NCBI RefSeq assembly: GCF_006335145.1
Contig: NZ_VDMN01000001.1
Location: 1,178,001 to 1,242,000, forward strand
Source of the DNA: Aliirhizobium smilacinae
GTDB lineage: Bacteria; Pseudomonadota; Alphaproteobacteria; Rhizobiales; Rhizobiaceae
Reading direction: 5' to 3'
Length of the DNA: 64,000 nt
The notes beneath the pieces were generated by a model, which saw nothing but the letters and a program-made list of their open reading frames with translations, was not told where the DNA came from and did not search any database. Shown here piece by piece: positions 1-8,327 of the stretch (positions are counted from its first letter, which is position 1; each line of letters begins with the position of its first letter). The translations under genes were made by a program, and so were the position numbers.

Positions 1-157
1 TGCCGATCACCTTGTCGGACACGTCCGGTTCCGCCTGAGGCGCTGCAGCAGACTGGGCGAGCGCGGGAGAGCCGGACAGAACCGGTGCAATGGTCGGAAC
101 CTGCAGCAAAAGCGAAACCGCGGCGACGGCCAAAGCCCTCGACGTGAAAAGACGCAT
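1..157 (-). CDS. secreted protein, N-terminal part only
   Basis: The gene runs off the left edge of the window, so only about 52 N-terminal residues are visible. The start is ATG at 157 (reverse strand). The protein opens with MRLFTSRALAVAA and a long hydrophobic stretch ending in PALAQS, a typical Sec signal peptide with an AxA-type cleavage site. It is therefore likely exported. The mature part visible is Ala/Gln/Pro-rich and carries no recognisable domain. A 16-bp palindrome (CAGATT-CTTA-AATCTG, 179-194) lies just upstream and could be an operator or hairpin. The function cannot be named from this fragment. Confidence 0.6.
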   Translation of the reverse strand, partial: MRLFTSRALAVAAVSLLLQVPTIAPVLSGSPALAQSAAAPQAEPDVSDKVIG

Positions 158-384
158 TCTGATTACCCCCGAAATTCCCAGATTCTTAAATCTGTTTGAA
201 GTTGGGCCCCGGATCAAAAAGGTCAACTGTGAAAAATTGCACTCAATGCTGACGGATGTTGGCGGCGATCGCCGCAGCGAAACCCTGATGCACCAATCTC
301 TATTTGCATCAGCACGCCGGCTCAACTTGGTTTCGTGAGAAATGTTCCGCTCTGCAACAAATTTTAGGCTGCGGCAGGCCGCGA

Positions 385-399
385 TTAAGTTGCGATTAA
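385..399 (+). promoter_or_regulatory. CtrA-like box
   Basis: TTAA-N7-TTAA is present exactly (385-388 and 396-399), the core of the alphaproteobacterial CtrA recognition site. It lies in the 418-bp gap before the chemoreceptor gene, about 176 bp upstream of its start. CtrA commonly controls motility and chemotaxis genes in this class. The remainder of the gap (158-575) shows no gene. Confidence 0.4.
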
Positions 400-575
400 G
401 CAAGAAGGCCGTAGCGTGCGACCAAGCCTATGAGAGGCCTGCATGACAGCTCAGCCCGCGCCAAAAGCCGGCTGATCGACACGCCTTCATCTGCCCCTCA
501 CCCCACCCCACCCCGCCCCGTCCATTTTTTCCGAAGAGACCAGCGCCAACGCGGTCCGTTCTTACGGTGTATGTT

Positions 576-2501
576 ATGAGCTTTCTTTCAAACGCGAAAA
601 TACGAACCAAGATATTGTCCCTGATCGTGCCGGTCTGTCTGATCGGCGTGGCCGGGATCGGTGTGGCTGCCTACAGCTTTAAGCAGGCGGATGGAGAATA
701 CACAGCCTTCATCGCGGAAGACAGCATCGCCGCGACCCAGGTTTCCCGCGCCTCGACCTCGATGAACTCGGTTGCCTACAGCGCCTATCAGCTGACGGTC
801 TACCCGCAGAATTCCGCCTTCCGCGCCGTGGCGATGAAGAACTACGAAAGCGGAAAGAAAGTCATCGGCACGCTGCTCGGCTCCGCAAGGCAGCTTATCC
901 CGGAACAGGCCAGCGATCTGTCGGCGTTCGAAACCCGCGCGCTTGCGATCACCGCGATGACCGACAAGGCCGTATCGCTGACCGAACAGGGCCAGATGCA
1001 GGAGGCCCAGGCCGTTCTCGCCCAGGTCGATCCCGACATCGCCAAGATTCGCGACGATTTCAAGGACTGGAATGTCGCCAACACCAAAACGGTTCTGGAC
1101 AACAGCGCCGCGATCACCGCGCAGATCAATTCGACCCTCATCACTCTGATTACGACACTCGGCGCGCTGTTTGCCGCTGCCATTGCAGCGTCTCTGTTCG
1201 TCGCTGGCCGCGGCATTTCAGGCCCGATCGATACGCTGCGCCAGCGCATGGCCTCGCTTGCCGGCGGAGAAACGAAGCAGGAGGTTCCGGGTCTCGGCCG
1301 CAAGGACGAAGTGGGCCAGATGGCGGAAGCCGTTGCCGTATTCCGCACCAATGCCATCGAGCGCCTTCAGCTCGAGGAAGAGACACGCGCCAACCGCAGC
1401 CTGTCGGAAAAGGAACGTGCTGCCCGCGAAGAGCAGAAGGCGAAGGAAGCCGGCGACGTGAAGTTTGCCGTCGATAACCTGGCGAGCGGTCTTTCGCATC
1501 TTGCCGATGGCGATCTCGCCTACCGGATCGGCCAGCCCTTCACCGAAACGCTGGACGGCGTACGCCACAACTTCAACGCTTCGGCGGACAAGCTGCAGAC
1601 CGCCATGCGCGGCGTGGCGCAGAACGCCCGCGGCATCGATGCCGGCGCCAACGAGATCAAGTCGGCTGCCGACGATCTGGCCAAGCGCACCGAACAGCAG
1701 GCCGCAGCACTGGAAGAAACAGCCGCAGCGCTCGAACAGATCACCACCACGGTGAAGGATGCCGCCAAGCGCGCATCGGAAGCCGGCACGCTTGTCGCTC
1801 GTACCCGCCAGGGAGCCGAAAAGTCCGGCGAGGTCGTGCAGAGCGCGGTCCAGGCGATGGAAGAGATCGAAAAGTCTTCCGGCGAGATCGGCAACATCAT
1901 CGGTGTGATTGACGATATCGCCTTCCAGACAAACCTTCTGGCACTCAATGCCGGCGTCGAGGCAGCGCGTGCCGGTGAAGCCGGCAAGGGTTTTGCCGTC
2001 GTCGCACAGGAAGTACGCGAACTGGCGCAGCGCTCGGCAAATGCCGCCAAGGAGATCAAGGCACTGATCACCACTTCCAATGAGCAGGTGCGTAACGGCG
2101 TGGAACTGGTCGGCGAGACCGGCAAGGCGCTGAAGACGATCGTCGGCGAGGTGCAGGAGATCAACCGCAACGTCGCAGCGATCGTCGAATCCTCGCAGGA
2201 ACAGTCGTCTGGTCTCCAGCAGATCAATACGGCCGTCAACCAGATGGACCAGGATACGCAGAAGAACGCGGCAATGGTGGAAGAATCCACTGCAGCCAGC
2301 CACAGCCTTGCCCGCGAAGTCGCTTCGCTGAATGCGCTGCTGGCCCAGTTCAAGCTGGCCGACGGCCATGCGCCGGCTGCGGTTCGCCCTGCCGCAAGGA
2401 CGGATGCGCCGGCCGCATCGCCGGCACGGTCACTCGCCCGCAAGGTGGCGGGTGCATTCTCCGGCAACACTGCCGTGGCGCAGAACTGGGAAGAGTTCTG
2501 A
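576..2501 (+). CDS. methyl-accepting chemotaxis protein with C-terminal WEEF tether
   Basis: Membrane chemoreceptor of about 641 aa. A first transmembrane segment spans roughly residues 10-32, followed by a periplasmic four-helix-type sensor region, a second transmembrane segment near 190-212, a HAMP region and a long cytoplasmic coiled coil. The signalling hairpin contains the conserved block [19 protein letters not shown] and the following [14 protein letters not shown]. The last five residues are NWEEF, which resembles the NWETF pentapeptide that binds CheR/CheB in enterobacterial receptors. I chose ATG 576 because the second receptor in this window starts with the same spacing ([13 protein letters not shown]). 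An in-frame GTG at 567 is the alternative. The ligand is unknown. A Rho-independent terminator follows. Confidence 0.93.
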   Translation: MSFLSNAKIRTKILSLIVPVCLIGVAGIGVAAYSFKQADGEYTAFIAEDSIAATQVSRASTSMNSVAYSAYQLTVYPQNSAFRAVAMKNYESGKKVIGTLLGSARQLIPEQASDLSAFETRALAITAMTDKAVSLTEQGQMQEAQAVLAQVDPDIAKIRDDFKDWNVANTKTVLDNSAAITAQINSTLITLITTLGALFAAAIAASLFVAGRGISGPIDTLRQRMASLAGGETKQEVPGLGRKDEVGQMAEAVAVFRTNAIERLQLEEETRANRSLSEKERAAREEQKAKEAGDVKFAVDNLASGLSHLADGDLAYRIGQPFTETLDGVRHNFNASADKLQTAMRGVAQNARGIDAGANEIKSAADDLAKRTEQQAAALEETAAALEQITTTVKDAAKRASEAGTLVARTRQGAEKSGEVVQSAVQAMEEIEKSSGEIGNIIGVIDDIAFQTNLLALNAGVEAARAGEAGKGFAVVAQEVRELAQRSANAAKEIKALITTSNEQVRNGVELVGETGKALKTIVGEVQEINRNVAAIVESSQEQSSGLQQINTAVNQMDQDTQKNAAMVEESTAASHSLAREVASLNALLAQFKLADGHAPAAVRPAARTDAPAASPARSLARKVAGAFSGNTAVAQNWEEF

Positions 2502-2524
2502 GTCGATCCAAGGCCAATTAAACT

Positions 2525-2563
2525 GAAAAGGGCGGAGCAGCGATGCTTCACCCTTTTCTTTTA
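2525..2563 (+). terminator. terminator after chemoreceptor
   Basis: GAAAAGGG (2525-2532) pairs with CCCTTTTC (2551-2558), followed by a T-rich stretch. It lies 24 bp after the receptor stop codon and before the convergent corA stop. Confidence 0.6.
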
Positions 2564-2580
2564 TTCGTTAGAACAAAGGC

Positions 2581-3615
2581 TTACAGCCAGCCCTTGCGCT
2601 TGAAATAGAGGTAGGGCACGGCCATCGAGAAGATCATCAGGCCGATGGCCGAGTGATACCCGTATTGCCATTGCAGTTCCGGCATCGCGGCAAAGTTCAT
2701 TCCGTAGACCGAAGCGACCAGCGTCGGCGGCAGGAACATGACCGAGGCGACGGAAAAGATCTTGATGATCTGGTTCTGCTCCAGATTGATCAGGCCGAGC
2801 GTCGCATCGAGCAGAAAGTTGATCTTGTTCGACATGAAAGCCGAGTGGTCACCCAGAGAGGTTGCGTCCCGCTGCAGCAGTTTCAGCCGCTGGCGGACTT
2901 CCTTCGAGAGCTTGCGGTCGACACCGTCCAGCGCCGCATAATAGGCAACGACGCGGGAGACGCTCACGAGGCTTTCGCGCACGACGGTGATGAACTCGCC
3001 CTTCTGGCCGATGGCACGGATCAGTTCCTGCAGGTCGCGCTGTTTCTTGTTGGCCTTCGAGGCCTTGGCTTCGAACACGTCGCGCGAGATCTGGTCGATA
3101 TCGGCACCCAGCCGTTCCAGCGTATCGGCCATACGGTCGATGATCGCCTCGATCAGGCCGCTCATGATCAGTTCGCCGGAGGCCGAATGCGTGCCCAAAC
3201 CGTTGGCCTTACGGGCACGGGCCATGAAGGCATCGAAGGGACGCGGTTCGGCGTGACGGACTGTGACGAGGATCGATCCCTTGATGATGAAGGTGACAGG
3301 AACCTTGAGAGGCGTACCTGCATCCGGCCGCGTCAGCACCGTCATGGTCATGAACTCGGCGCCATCCTCCTGGTAAAGCCGGGAAGAGAGCTCGATGTCT
3401 TCCATCTCGTCCATGGTGGGTACTGCGATGCCGAGGCACTGACCAACCTCGCGCTCCTCTTCCGCGGTCGGGCTGATCAGATCATACCAGATGACGGAAG
3501 GGGTACGGTCTGCGGACTGGATTTCGGTCTGCGCAACTGCATGTTCACCTTCGGACTTTTCGTCGAAGGTTGCGGGCACAAGGCGGTCAAGGTCATAGGC
3601 GTGGATGCGCAGCAT
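2581..3615 (-). CDS. corA: CorA-family divalent cation transporter
   Basis: Inner-membrane Mg2+/Co2+-type channel of 344 aa. A long cytoplasmic N-terminal domain is followed by two C-terminal transmembrane helices. The family signature GMN is present in SVYGMNFAAMPE, after the first membrane helix. The C-terminus FKRKGWL is the usual basic tail. ATG at 3615 is preceded by AAAAGGAG at ideal spacing, so I prefer it to upstream in-frame starts. It is transcribed alone and converges on the chemoreceptor. Ion specificity cannot be read from the sequence; zinc efflux is possible for some relatives. Confidence 0.92.
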   Translation of the reverse strand: MLRIHAYDLDRLVPATFDEKSEGEHAVAQTEIQSADRTPSVIWYDLISPTAEEEREVGQCLGIAVPTMDEMEDIELSSRLYQEDGAEFMTMTVLTRPDAGTPLKVPVTFIIKGSILVTVRHAEPRPFDAFMARARKANGLGTHSASGELIMSGLIEAIIDRMADTLERLGADIDQISRDVFEAKASKANKKQRDLQELIRAIGQKGEFITVVRESLVSVSRVVAYYAALDGVDRKLSKEVRQRLKLLQRDATSLGDHSAFMSNKINFLLDATLGLINLEQNQIIKIFSVASVMFLPPTLVASVYGMNFAAMPELQWQYGYHSAIGLMIFSMAVPYLYFKRKGWL

Positions 3616-3878
3616 GACGGCTCCTTTTCGGACCATCTGGTCCTCGGAGCGCATCACCGAGAGAACGGATCAGAGCCCCGAAGCGGCAGGTCTGTGTAAT
3701 GACGTCGAACTTCGACTGTCGGGGTTCATCTCGATTTGTCCTTTGAAAGAGCGACGCCCGGACGGGCAGCCGCTTCGAGCGTCACATGGGCTTAGTCGCA
3801 TCGAAAGTCAATGGGGATGATAAGCGTTGAAAACGTTGAAACACGCAGGTTTTCTGGCGTTACAATCAATGCTTGTAA

Positions 3879-3894
3879 ATTAGATTAATCTAAT
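3879..3894. promoter_or_regulatory. 16-bp perfect palindrome upstream of corA
   Basis: ATTAGATTAATCTAAT reads identically on both strands and sits in an AT-rich patch about 265 bp upstream of the corA start. The rest of the 3616-4013 gap holds only short GC-rich hairpins and no gene. It could be an operator for corA. I do not recognise a known regulator consensus. Confidence 0.35.
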
Positions 3895-4013
3895 ATATAT
3901 TCACCTCATCGCCATTTCCCAGATCACCCGGCGATGGTTCGAAGCGAAGTCTTCGGCCGGGCATACCCCTGCCCTTATAGACGTGGCATTTCCCCCGATT
4001 GGCCACGTGACTA

Positions 4014-4053
4014 AAAAAGCCGCCGGGCACAGGAACCGGCGGTTTTTTTTGTT
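4014..4053. terminator. bidirectional terminator
   Basis: A CCGCCGG/CCGGCGG stem (4020-4042) is flanked by AAAAAA on the left and TTTTTTTT on the right, so it can act on both strands. On the reverse strand it lies directly after the small gene ending at 4066. Confidence 0.7.
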
Positions 4054-4065
4054 TGATCCGGTCGT

Positions 4066-4458
4066 TCAGACGAACTGCGAAAGACCCGGCACCGAGGCGA
4101 TCACTGTATCGACGACTTCATCACCGGCATATTCGCGGGCAACGGCCATGGTTTCCTTGGCCAGAGCCGTGATCTCGCCCATGCCCAGGCCTTGCGCCAT
4201 CAACTGCTGGCCGAGCGCCATGACGCCGCCACCGCCGAAGCTTGCCATCAGCCCGCCGAGCAGACCGCCGCCACCGGAGCCTTCGCCATTGAACTGGGCA
4301 ACCAGTTCCGGCGCGCCGGGGATCGCTTCGATCATCCGCGCAACTGCCCCGTCATCCGCCTCGCGCTGCAGGAAACCGAGCATCATTCCGATCGCCTTTT
4401 CGGCGACATCGGGCGCAAGGCCGACGCTATCGGCGACGCGGGAAACCAGTTCGTTCAT
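4066..4458 (-). CDS. small DUF2267/DUF2780-like protein
   Basis: A 130-aa soluble protein. The N-terminal helical half (LVSRVADSVGLAPDVAEKAIG) resembles the DUF2267/DUF2780 type. A glycine-rich linker near residues 55-75 (GSGGGGLLGGLM) separates it from a second helical half. No signal peptide is present. ATG at 4458 follows GAGGAGG at good spacing; a longer reading frame to 4506 lacks a ribosome site and would run through the operator. A perfect inverted repeat lies 20 bp upstream, and a strong terminator follows. The biochemical role is unknown. The family assignment is from pattern only. Confidence 0.7.
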   Translation of the reverse strand: MNELVSRVADSVGLAPDVAEKAIGMMLGFLQREADDGAVARMIEAIPGAPELVAQFNGEGSGGGGLLGGLMASFGGGGVMALGQQLMAQGLGMGEITALAKETMAVAREYAGDEVVDTVIASVPGLSQFV

Positions 4459-4477
4459 CAGGAAAGCCTCCTCAAAA

Positions 4478-4495
4478 TTTGACGTTGACGTCAAA
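4478..4495 (-). promoter_or_regulatory. MerR-type operator
   Basis: TTTGACGT-TG-ACGTCAAA is a perfect 8-2-8 inverted repeat. It matches the TTGACGT-NN-ACGTCAA form used by MerR-family regulators such as LiuR. It ends 20 bp upstream of the 4458 start codon. No merR gene is in the window, so the regulator would act in trans. Confidence 0.5.
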
Positions 4496-4589
4496 GTAAT
4501 ACACATTCAACCGGCACAAGGCCAGCGTTGGGAACATTGTTATTCGCGGGCGGACGGGAACAAAGCAAGCCGATAATCTCGATTGCCGG

Positions 4590-5582
4590 TCAATCGCTCG
4601 GCTTGCCCACCGTATCGGCCATATAGGCGCCGCGCTCGCCCATCGGGCGTGGCCTGCCGGTGGTCGAATCGCGGGCCGTCTGGTGCTCCAGCTCGGCATT
4701 GATCTCGGCACCGACGATAACGATGATGGCGGATATCCACGTCCAGACCATGAAACCGATCAGTGCGCCGAGCGTGCCATAGGTGGCGTTGTAGTTGGCC
4801 ACATTCGACAGATAGAACGAAACGCCCAGCGAGGCGGCGAACCAGAGAAGCGTCGAGAAAACAGCGCCCCAGGTAAGCCAGCGAACCTTTGCCGGCTCGC
4901 GGCTGGGACCAAACCGATAGAGCGCCATGATGCCGATGCCGACGAAAACCATCATGATCGGCCAGCGGGCGAAACGAATGATCAGTTCGGCCCAGCGGTC
5001 CAGCCAGAGATAGTTGAGCACTGCCGGCACCACGCCCATCGAAAACAGGATGACGATAGCGATGATGAAGGCGCCAAGGGTGAAAGCCAGCGAGACTAAG
5101 TTCAAGCCGAGAATGCTGCGTTTTTCCTCTTCCCCGTAAGCAACGTTCATCGCATCGAACAGCGCCTTGATGCCGTTGTTGGCACTCCACAGGGCAAGCG
5201 CTATACCGCCGATCAGGCCGGCGGACAGGGTGGCACCTCGTTCTGCCGACAGTGCCCGCACCTGATTGAGAAAGATGTCGAGCGCATCGACCGGCATGAT
5301 GGAACCAAGCGAGGCGATCCGATCGGCGATCGCCGCGGGGTCGGCCAGCAGACCGTAAAGAGACACGAGCACGCTTGCGGCCGGAAACAGGGCGAGAAGC
5401 AGATAATAGGTGACACCTGCCGCAATCAGCGTCACCCGGTCTTCGGTGACGGCAGCAAATACACGCCAGAAAACATCCTTCAGTCCGCGAACAGGAATTT
5501 CGGCCGGCGTATCGGCCTCTCGTCCCCGTGCTTCCCCGCTCCGGTCGGCCTCATTTTCCGGCACCGTGCCGCTGATCGTCAT
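4590..5582 (-). CDS. YihY/BrkB-family inner-membrane protein
   Basis: A 330-aa polytopic membrane protein of the YihY (BrkB, once misnamed RNase BN) family. After a charged 45-residue N-terminus, six or so hydrophobic segments follow, with the family features AAGVTYYLLLALFPA, the segment with LWSANNGIKALFDAMNVAY, and TYGTLGALIGFMVWTW near the end. The C-terminal 40 residues are hydrophilic. The family role is unsettled, though an envelope or transport role is often proposed. It is divergent from the DUF853 ATPase across 117 bp and upstream of the DUF2267-like gene, with 130 bp between them. The start at 5582 has only a weak ribosome site. Confidence 0.88.
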   Translation of the reverse strand: MTISGTVPENEADRSGEARGREADTPAEIPVRGLKDVFWRVFAAVTEDRVTLIAAGVTYYLLLALFPAASVLVSLYGLLADPAAIADRIASLGSIMPVDALDIFLNQVRALSAERGATLSAGLIGGIALALWSANNGIKALFDAMNVAYGEEEKRSILGLNLVSLAFTLGAFIIAIVILFSMGVVPAVLNYLWLDRWAELIIRFARWPIMMVFVGIGIMALYRFGPSREPAKVRWLTWGAVFSTLLWFAASLGVSFYLSNVANYNATYGTLGALIGFMVWTWISAIIVIVGAEINAELEHQTARDSTTGRPRPMGERGAYMADTVGKPSD

Positions 5583-5699
5583 ATGGCCCTCGCTTTCCTA
5601 TGCTCTCATCCAGCCAAGACTTCGGGAAACCGTTGCCGCCCGGAAAAGCCCGCCTTATAAGTATTTGAGAACAAACGCCGCGAGGGAGCGCATAGTTGC

Positions 5700-7277
5700 A
5701 TGACGGACGAGACGGGTAAGCTCTTCATCGGTGGCAGCCGCAAGCCGGACGACACGCTGAACAAGGCCGAATATCTGGACCTGAAATTCGGCAATCGCCA
5801 CGGTCTGGTGACCGGGGCTACCGGCACCGGCAAGACAGTGACGCTGCAGGTGCTGGCGGAAGGCTTTTCCAAGGCCGGCGTGCCGGTTTTCGCCGCCGAC
5901 ATCAAAGGCGATCTTTCCGGCGTTGCCGCCAAGGGCGAAGCCAAGGATTTCCTTCTGAAACGCGCCGAGCAGATCGGTTTCCAGGATTATGAGTTCGACC
6001 AGTTTCCGGTGATCTTCTGGGACATCTACGGCGAAAAAGGCCACCGGGTGCGCACCACGATCGCCGAGATGGGACCGCTTCTGCTGGCCCGTCTGATGAA
6101 TGCGTCGGAACCGCAGGAAGGCGTGTTGAACATCGCCTTCAAGCTGGCCGACAAGGGTGGCCTGCCGCTTCTGGACCTGAAGGACCTGACATCGCTGCTC
6201 AACTACATGGCGGAGAATGCGAGCGAGCTTTCCAAGGAATTCGGCCTGATCTCCAAGGCATCCGTCGGCTCGATCCAGCGCGCGCTTCTGGTGCTGGAAC
6301 AGCAGGGTGCTGAACATTTCTTCGGCGAACCGGCGCTGAAGATTTCCGACATCATGCGGGTGAACCCGAATAACGGTTACGGCCAGATCTCGATTCTGGC
6401 CGCCGACAAGCTGATGATGAACCCGCGGCTTTACGCGACTTTTCTTCTGTGGCTGCTGTCTGAACTGTTCGAGGAACTGCCGGAAGTGGGCGATCCGGAC
6501 AAGCCGAAGCTCGTCTTCTTTTTCGACGAGGCGCATCTTTTGTTCGACGAAGCGCCGAAAATCCTGATCGACCGGGTGGAACAGGTGGTGCGCCTGATCC
6601 GCTCGAAGGGCGTCGGTGTCTATTTCGTCACCCAGAACCCGCTCGACGTACCGGAAACGGTGCTGGCGCAGCTCGGCAACCGAGTGCAGCACGCGCTTCG
6701 CGCCTATACTCCGCGCGAGCAGAAGGCGGTGAAGACGGCGGCCGACACGTTCCGCCCCAATCCGGATTTCGACTGCGCCACCGCGATTACCCAGCTTGGC
6801 ACCGGCGAAGCGCTGGTCTCGACGCTGGAGACCAAGGGCGCACCGTCGATGGTGGAACGAACCCTCATTCGCCCGCCATCCGGCCGTATCGGACCGCTGA
6901 CCGATGCCGAACGGCAGGGGATCATGGATCGCAGCCCGGTTCTCGGGCTTTATGACGAGGATATCGATCGCGAGAGCGCCTTCGAGATTCTTGGCCGCCG
7001 CGCCAAGCAGGCTGCCGATGCCGCCGCCGCGAAAAATGCACATGACGAACTCGACCCTGCCCCGCCTGCCGGTTCCGGCGAGACGACCGGCTGGACCCTG
7101 CCGGGCTTCGGCGGCGGGAACGACGATCAGGATCAGCGCGGCCGCAAGACGGTCGGCCGCTCGGGCTACCAGCGCGAAACGATGGTGGAAGCGGCGATGA
7201 AAAGCGTGACCCGCACCGTCGCGACGCAACTCGGCCGGGCGCTGGTGCGGGGGATCTTGGGGAGCTTGAAGCGTTAG
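5700..7277 (+). CDS. DUF853 (HerA-like C-terminal) ATPase
   Basis: A 525-aa cytoplasmic P-loop ATPase of the DUF853 family, related to the HerA/VirD4 helicase-translocase group. Walker A is GATGTGKT at residues 39-46. Walker B is KLVFFFDEAHLLFDEAP, and an arginine-finger-like region follows (RSKGVGVYFVTQNPLDVP). The C-terminal 90 residues are a low-complexity linker with a basic tail. The substrate is unknown, and DNA translocation is only a family inference. GAGGGAG precedes ATG 5700. The long reverse-strand reading frame across this gene (5655-7229) is an antisense shadow. Downstream lies an intergenic repeat. Confidence 0.92.
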   Translation: MTDETGKLFIGGSRKPDDTLNKAEYLDLKFGNRHGLVTGATGTGKTVTLQVLAEGFSKAGVPVFAADIKGDLSGVAAKGEAKDFLLKRAEQIGFQDYEFDQFPVIFWDIYGEKGHRVRTTIAEMGPLLLARLMNASEPQEGVLNIAFKLADKGGLPLLDLKDLTSLLNYMAENASELSKEFGLISKASVGSIQRALLVLEQQGAEHFFGEPALKISDIMRVNPNNGYGQISILAADKLMMNPRLYATFLLWLLSELFEELPEVGDPDKPKLVFFFDEAHLLFDEAPKILIDRVEQVVRLIRSKGVGVYFVTQNPLDVPETVLAQLGNRVQHALRAYTPREQKAVKTAADTFRPNPDFDCATAITQLGTGEALVSTLETKGAPSMVERTLIRPPSGRIGPLTDAERQGIMDRSPVLGLYDEDIDRESAFEILGRRAKQAADAAAAKNAHDELDPAPPAGSGETTGWTLPGFGGGNDDQDQRGRKTVGRSGYQRETMVEAAMKSVTRTVATQLGRALVRGILGSLKR

Positions 7278-7289
7278 GGCTCACGCCAC

Positions 7290-7446
7290 ACGGTAATTGA
7301 TCGGGCGGGGAAAATCCCCCTCTGGCCTGCCGGCCATCTCCCCCACAATGGGGGAGAAAACTCGCAGCATCCGTCTGCCTCAATTGGGGTTCGACGGATC
7401 GGCCAGGTTAAGCCCTCCCCCTTGTGGGGAGGGTTGGGAGGGGCCT
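7290..7446. repeat. rhizobial palindromic intergenic repeat
   Basis: The segment between the ATPase stop and the convergent VOC gene holds two GC-rich hairpins: TCTCCCCC-ACAAT-GGGGGAGA (7337-7357) and CCCTCCCC-CTTGT-GGGGAGGG (7413-7433). The composition and the phrase CCCTCTGGCCTGCCGGCC fit the dispersed intergenic repeats common in Rhizobiaceae. It may end transcription from both sides. Confidence 0.6.
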
Positions 7447-7467
7447 TTTGTTTTTCAATTGAACAAT

Positions 7468-8292
7468 CTACCTCTTCGGCGCAACCAGGCAGAAAAATGC
7501 TCCCTGCGGATCGGTGGCCTGAACGATCCAGCTGCCGCCCGGCACTTCCTGCGGGCCGAAGACGACCGTGCCGCCATTGGCTGTTACCCGCTCGATCGCC
7601 GCATCGATCGCCTCGACGTTAAAGTAATAGCTCCAGCAGGGCATCGGCACCGTTTCGGGCCTCGTCATCATGCCGCCGATCGCCTTCCCGCCATGGGCGA
7701 AGATACGGTACGGCCCCATCGCGCCCATGTCGAAATCATGGTCCTTGGTCCAGCCGAAAACGTCTGAATAGAAATCGAAAGCCTCCTCGCAATCGCCAGC
7801 GTAAAGTTCGCGCCAGCCGACATTGCCGGGGTCTTCGGGCCCAAGTTCGGGCGGCGGGTTTTCCGGTGGGATCGGCGTCATGATGCAGAGGACCGCGCCG
7901 TGTGGATCGGCGACCACGGCAAAGCGGCCGATGCCCGGGATATCATCCGGCTGACGCTGCACGCGACCGCCGAGAGCGACATATTCTCTCGCCGTCTGAT
8001 CGACATCATCGACCGCGACATAACCGGTCCAATTCGGCGGCAGCTTTCCTTCCAGTTCGGGCGGGAAATCCATCATGCCGCCGATGCCCGGGCAGTTTTC
8101 GCTCTCGCCCATTTCGAACAGGTAATAGGAGGGCATGGCATCTCCTCCCCCCGGCATCTGCATCTCGTTGACCTTCCAGCCGATCACGGCGGAATAGAAT
8201 TCGCCGGCAGCGTTGGTGTCGGATGTCATCAACTCGCACCAGATGAATTTTCCATGGGTGTCGGATCTGGTTTGTGGATCGGTCTGCAGCAT
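7468..8292 (-). CDS. VOC-family protein with two glyoxalase-like domains
   Basis: A 274-aa protein with two vicinal-oxygen-chelate domains in tandem: FIWCELMTSDTNAAGEFYSAVIGWK near the N-terminus, and GWRELYAGDCEEAFDFYSDVFGW near the middle. Such proteins bind a metal and act as dioxygenase-, glyoxalase- or resistance-type enzymes; the substrate here is unknown. ATG 8292 has GGAGGAG upstream; the ATG at 8307 overlaps that ribosome site and is unlikely. It is the last gene of a three-gene operon (DUF899, DUF1579, VOC) with gaps of about 35 bp, divergent from a MarR regulator. Confidence 0.88.
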   Translation of the reverse strand: MLQTDPQTRSDTHGKFIWCELMTSDTNAAGEFYSAVIGWKVNEMQMPGGGDAMPSYYLFEMGESENCPGIGGMMDFPPELEGKLPPNWTGYVAVDDVDQTAREYVALGGRVQRQPDDIPGIGRFAVVADPHGAVLCIMTPIPPENPPPELGPEDPGNVGWRELYAGDCEEAFDFYSDVFGWTKDHDFDMGAMGPYRIFAHGGKAIGGMMTRPETVPMPCWSYYFNVEAIDAAIERVTANGGTVVFGPQEVPGGSWIVQATDPQGAFFCLVAPKR

Positions 8293-8327
8293 TGTGTTCT
8301 CCTCCAATCGATTGCGCCGATGGCCGA

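Noticed and set aside
1218..2369. 383-aa reverse-strand reading frame
   Set aside because: It is antisense to the chemoreceptor core; its residues mirror the conserved tip and no ribosome site or family pattern is present.
5655..7229. 524-aa reverse-strand reading frame
   Set aside because: It lies antisense to the DUF853 ATPase, which has clear Walker motifs. The antisense product is His/Arg-rich without any domain.
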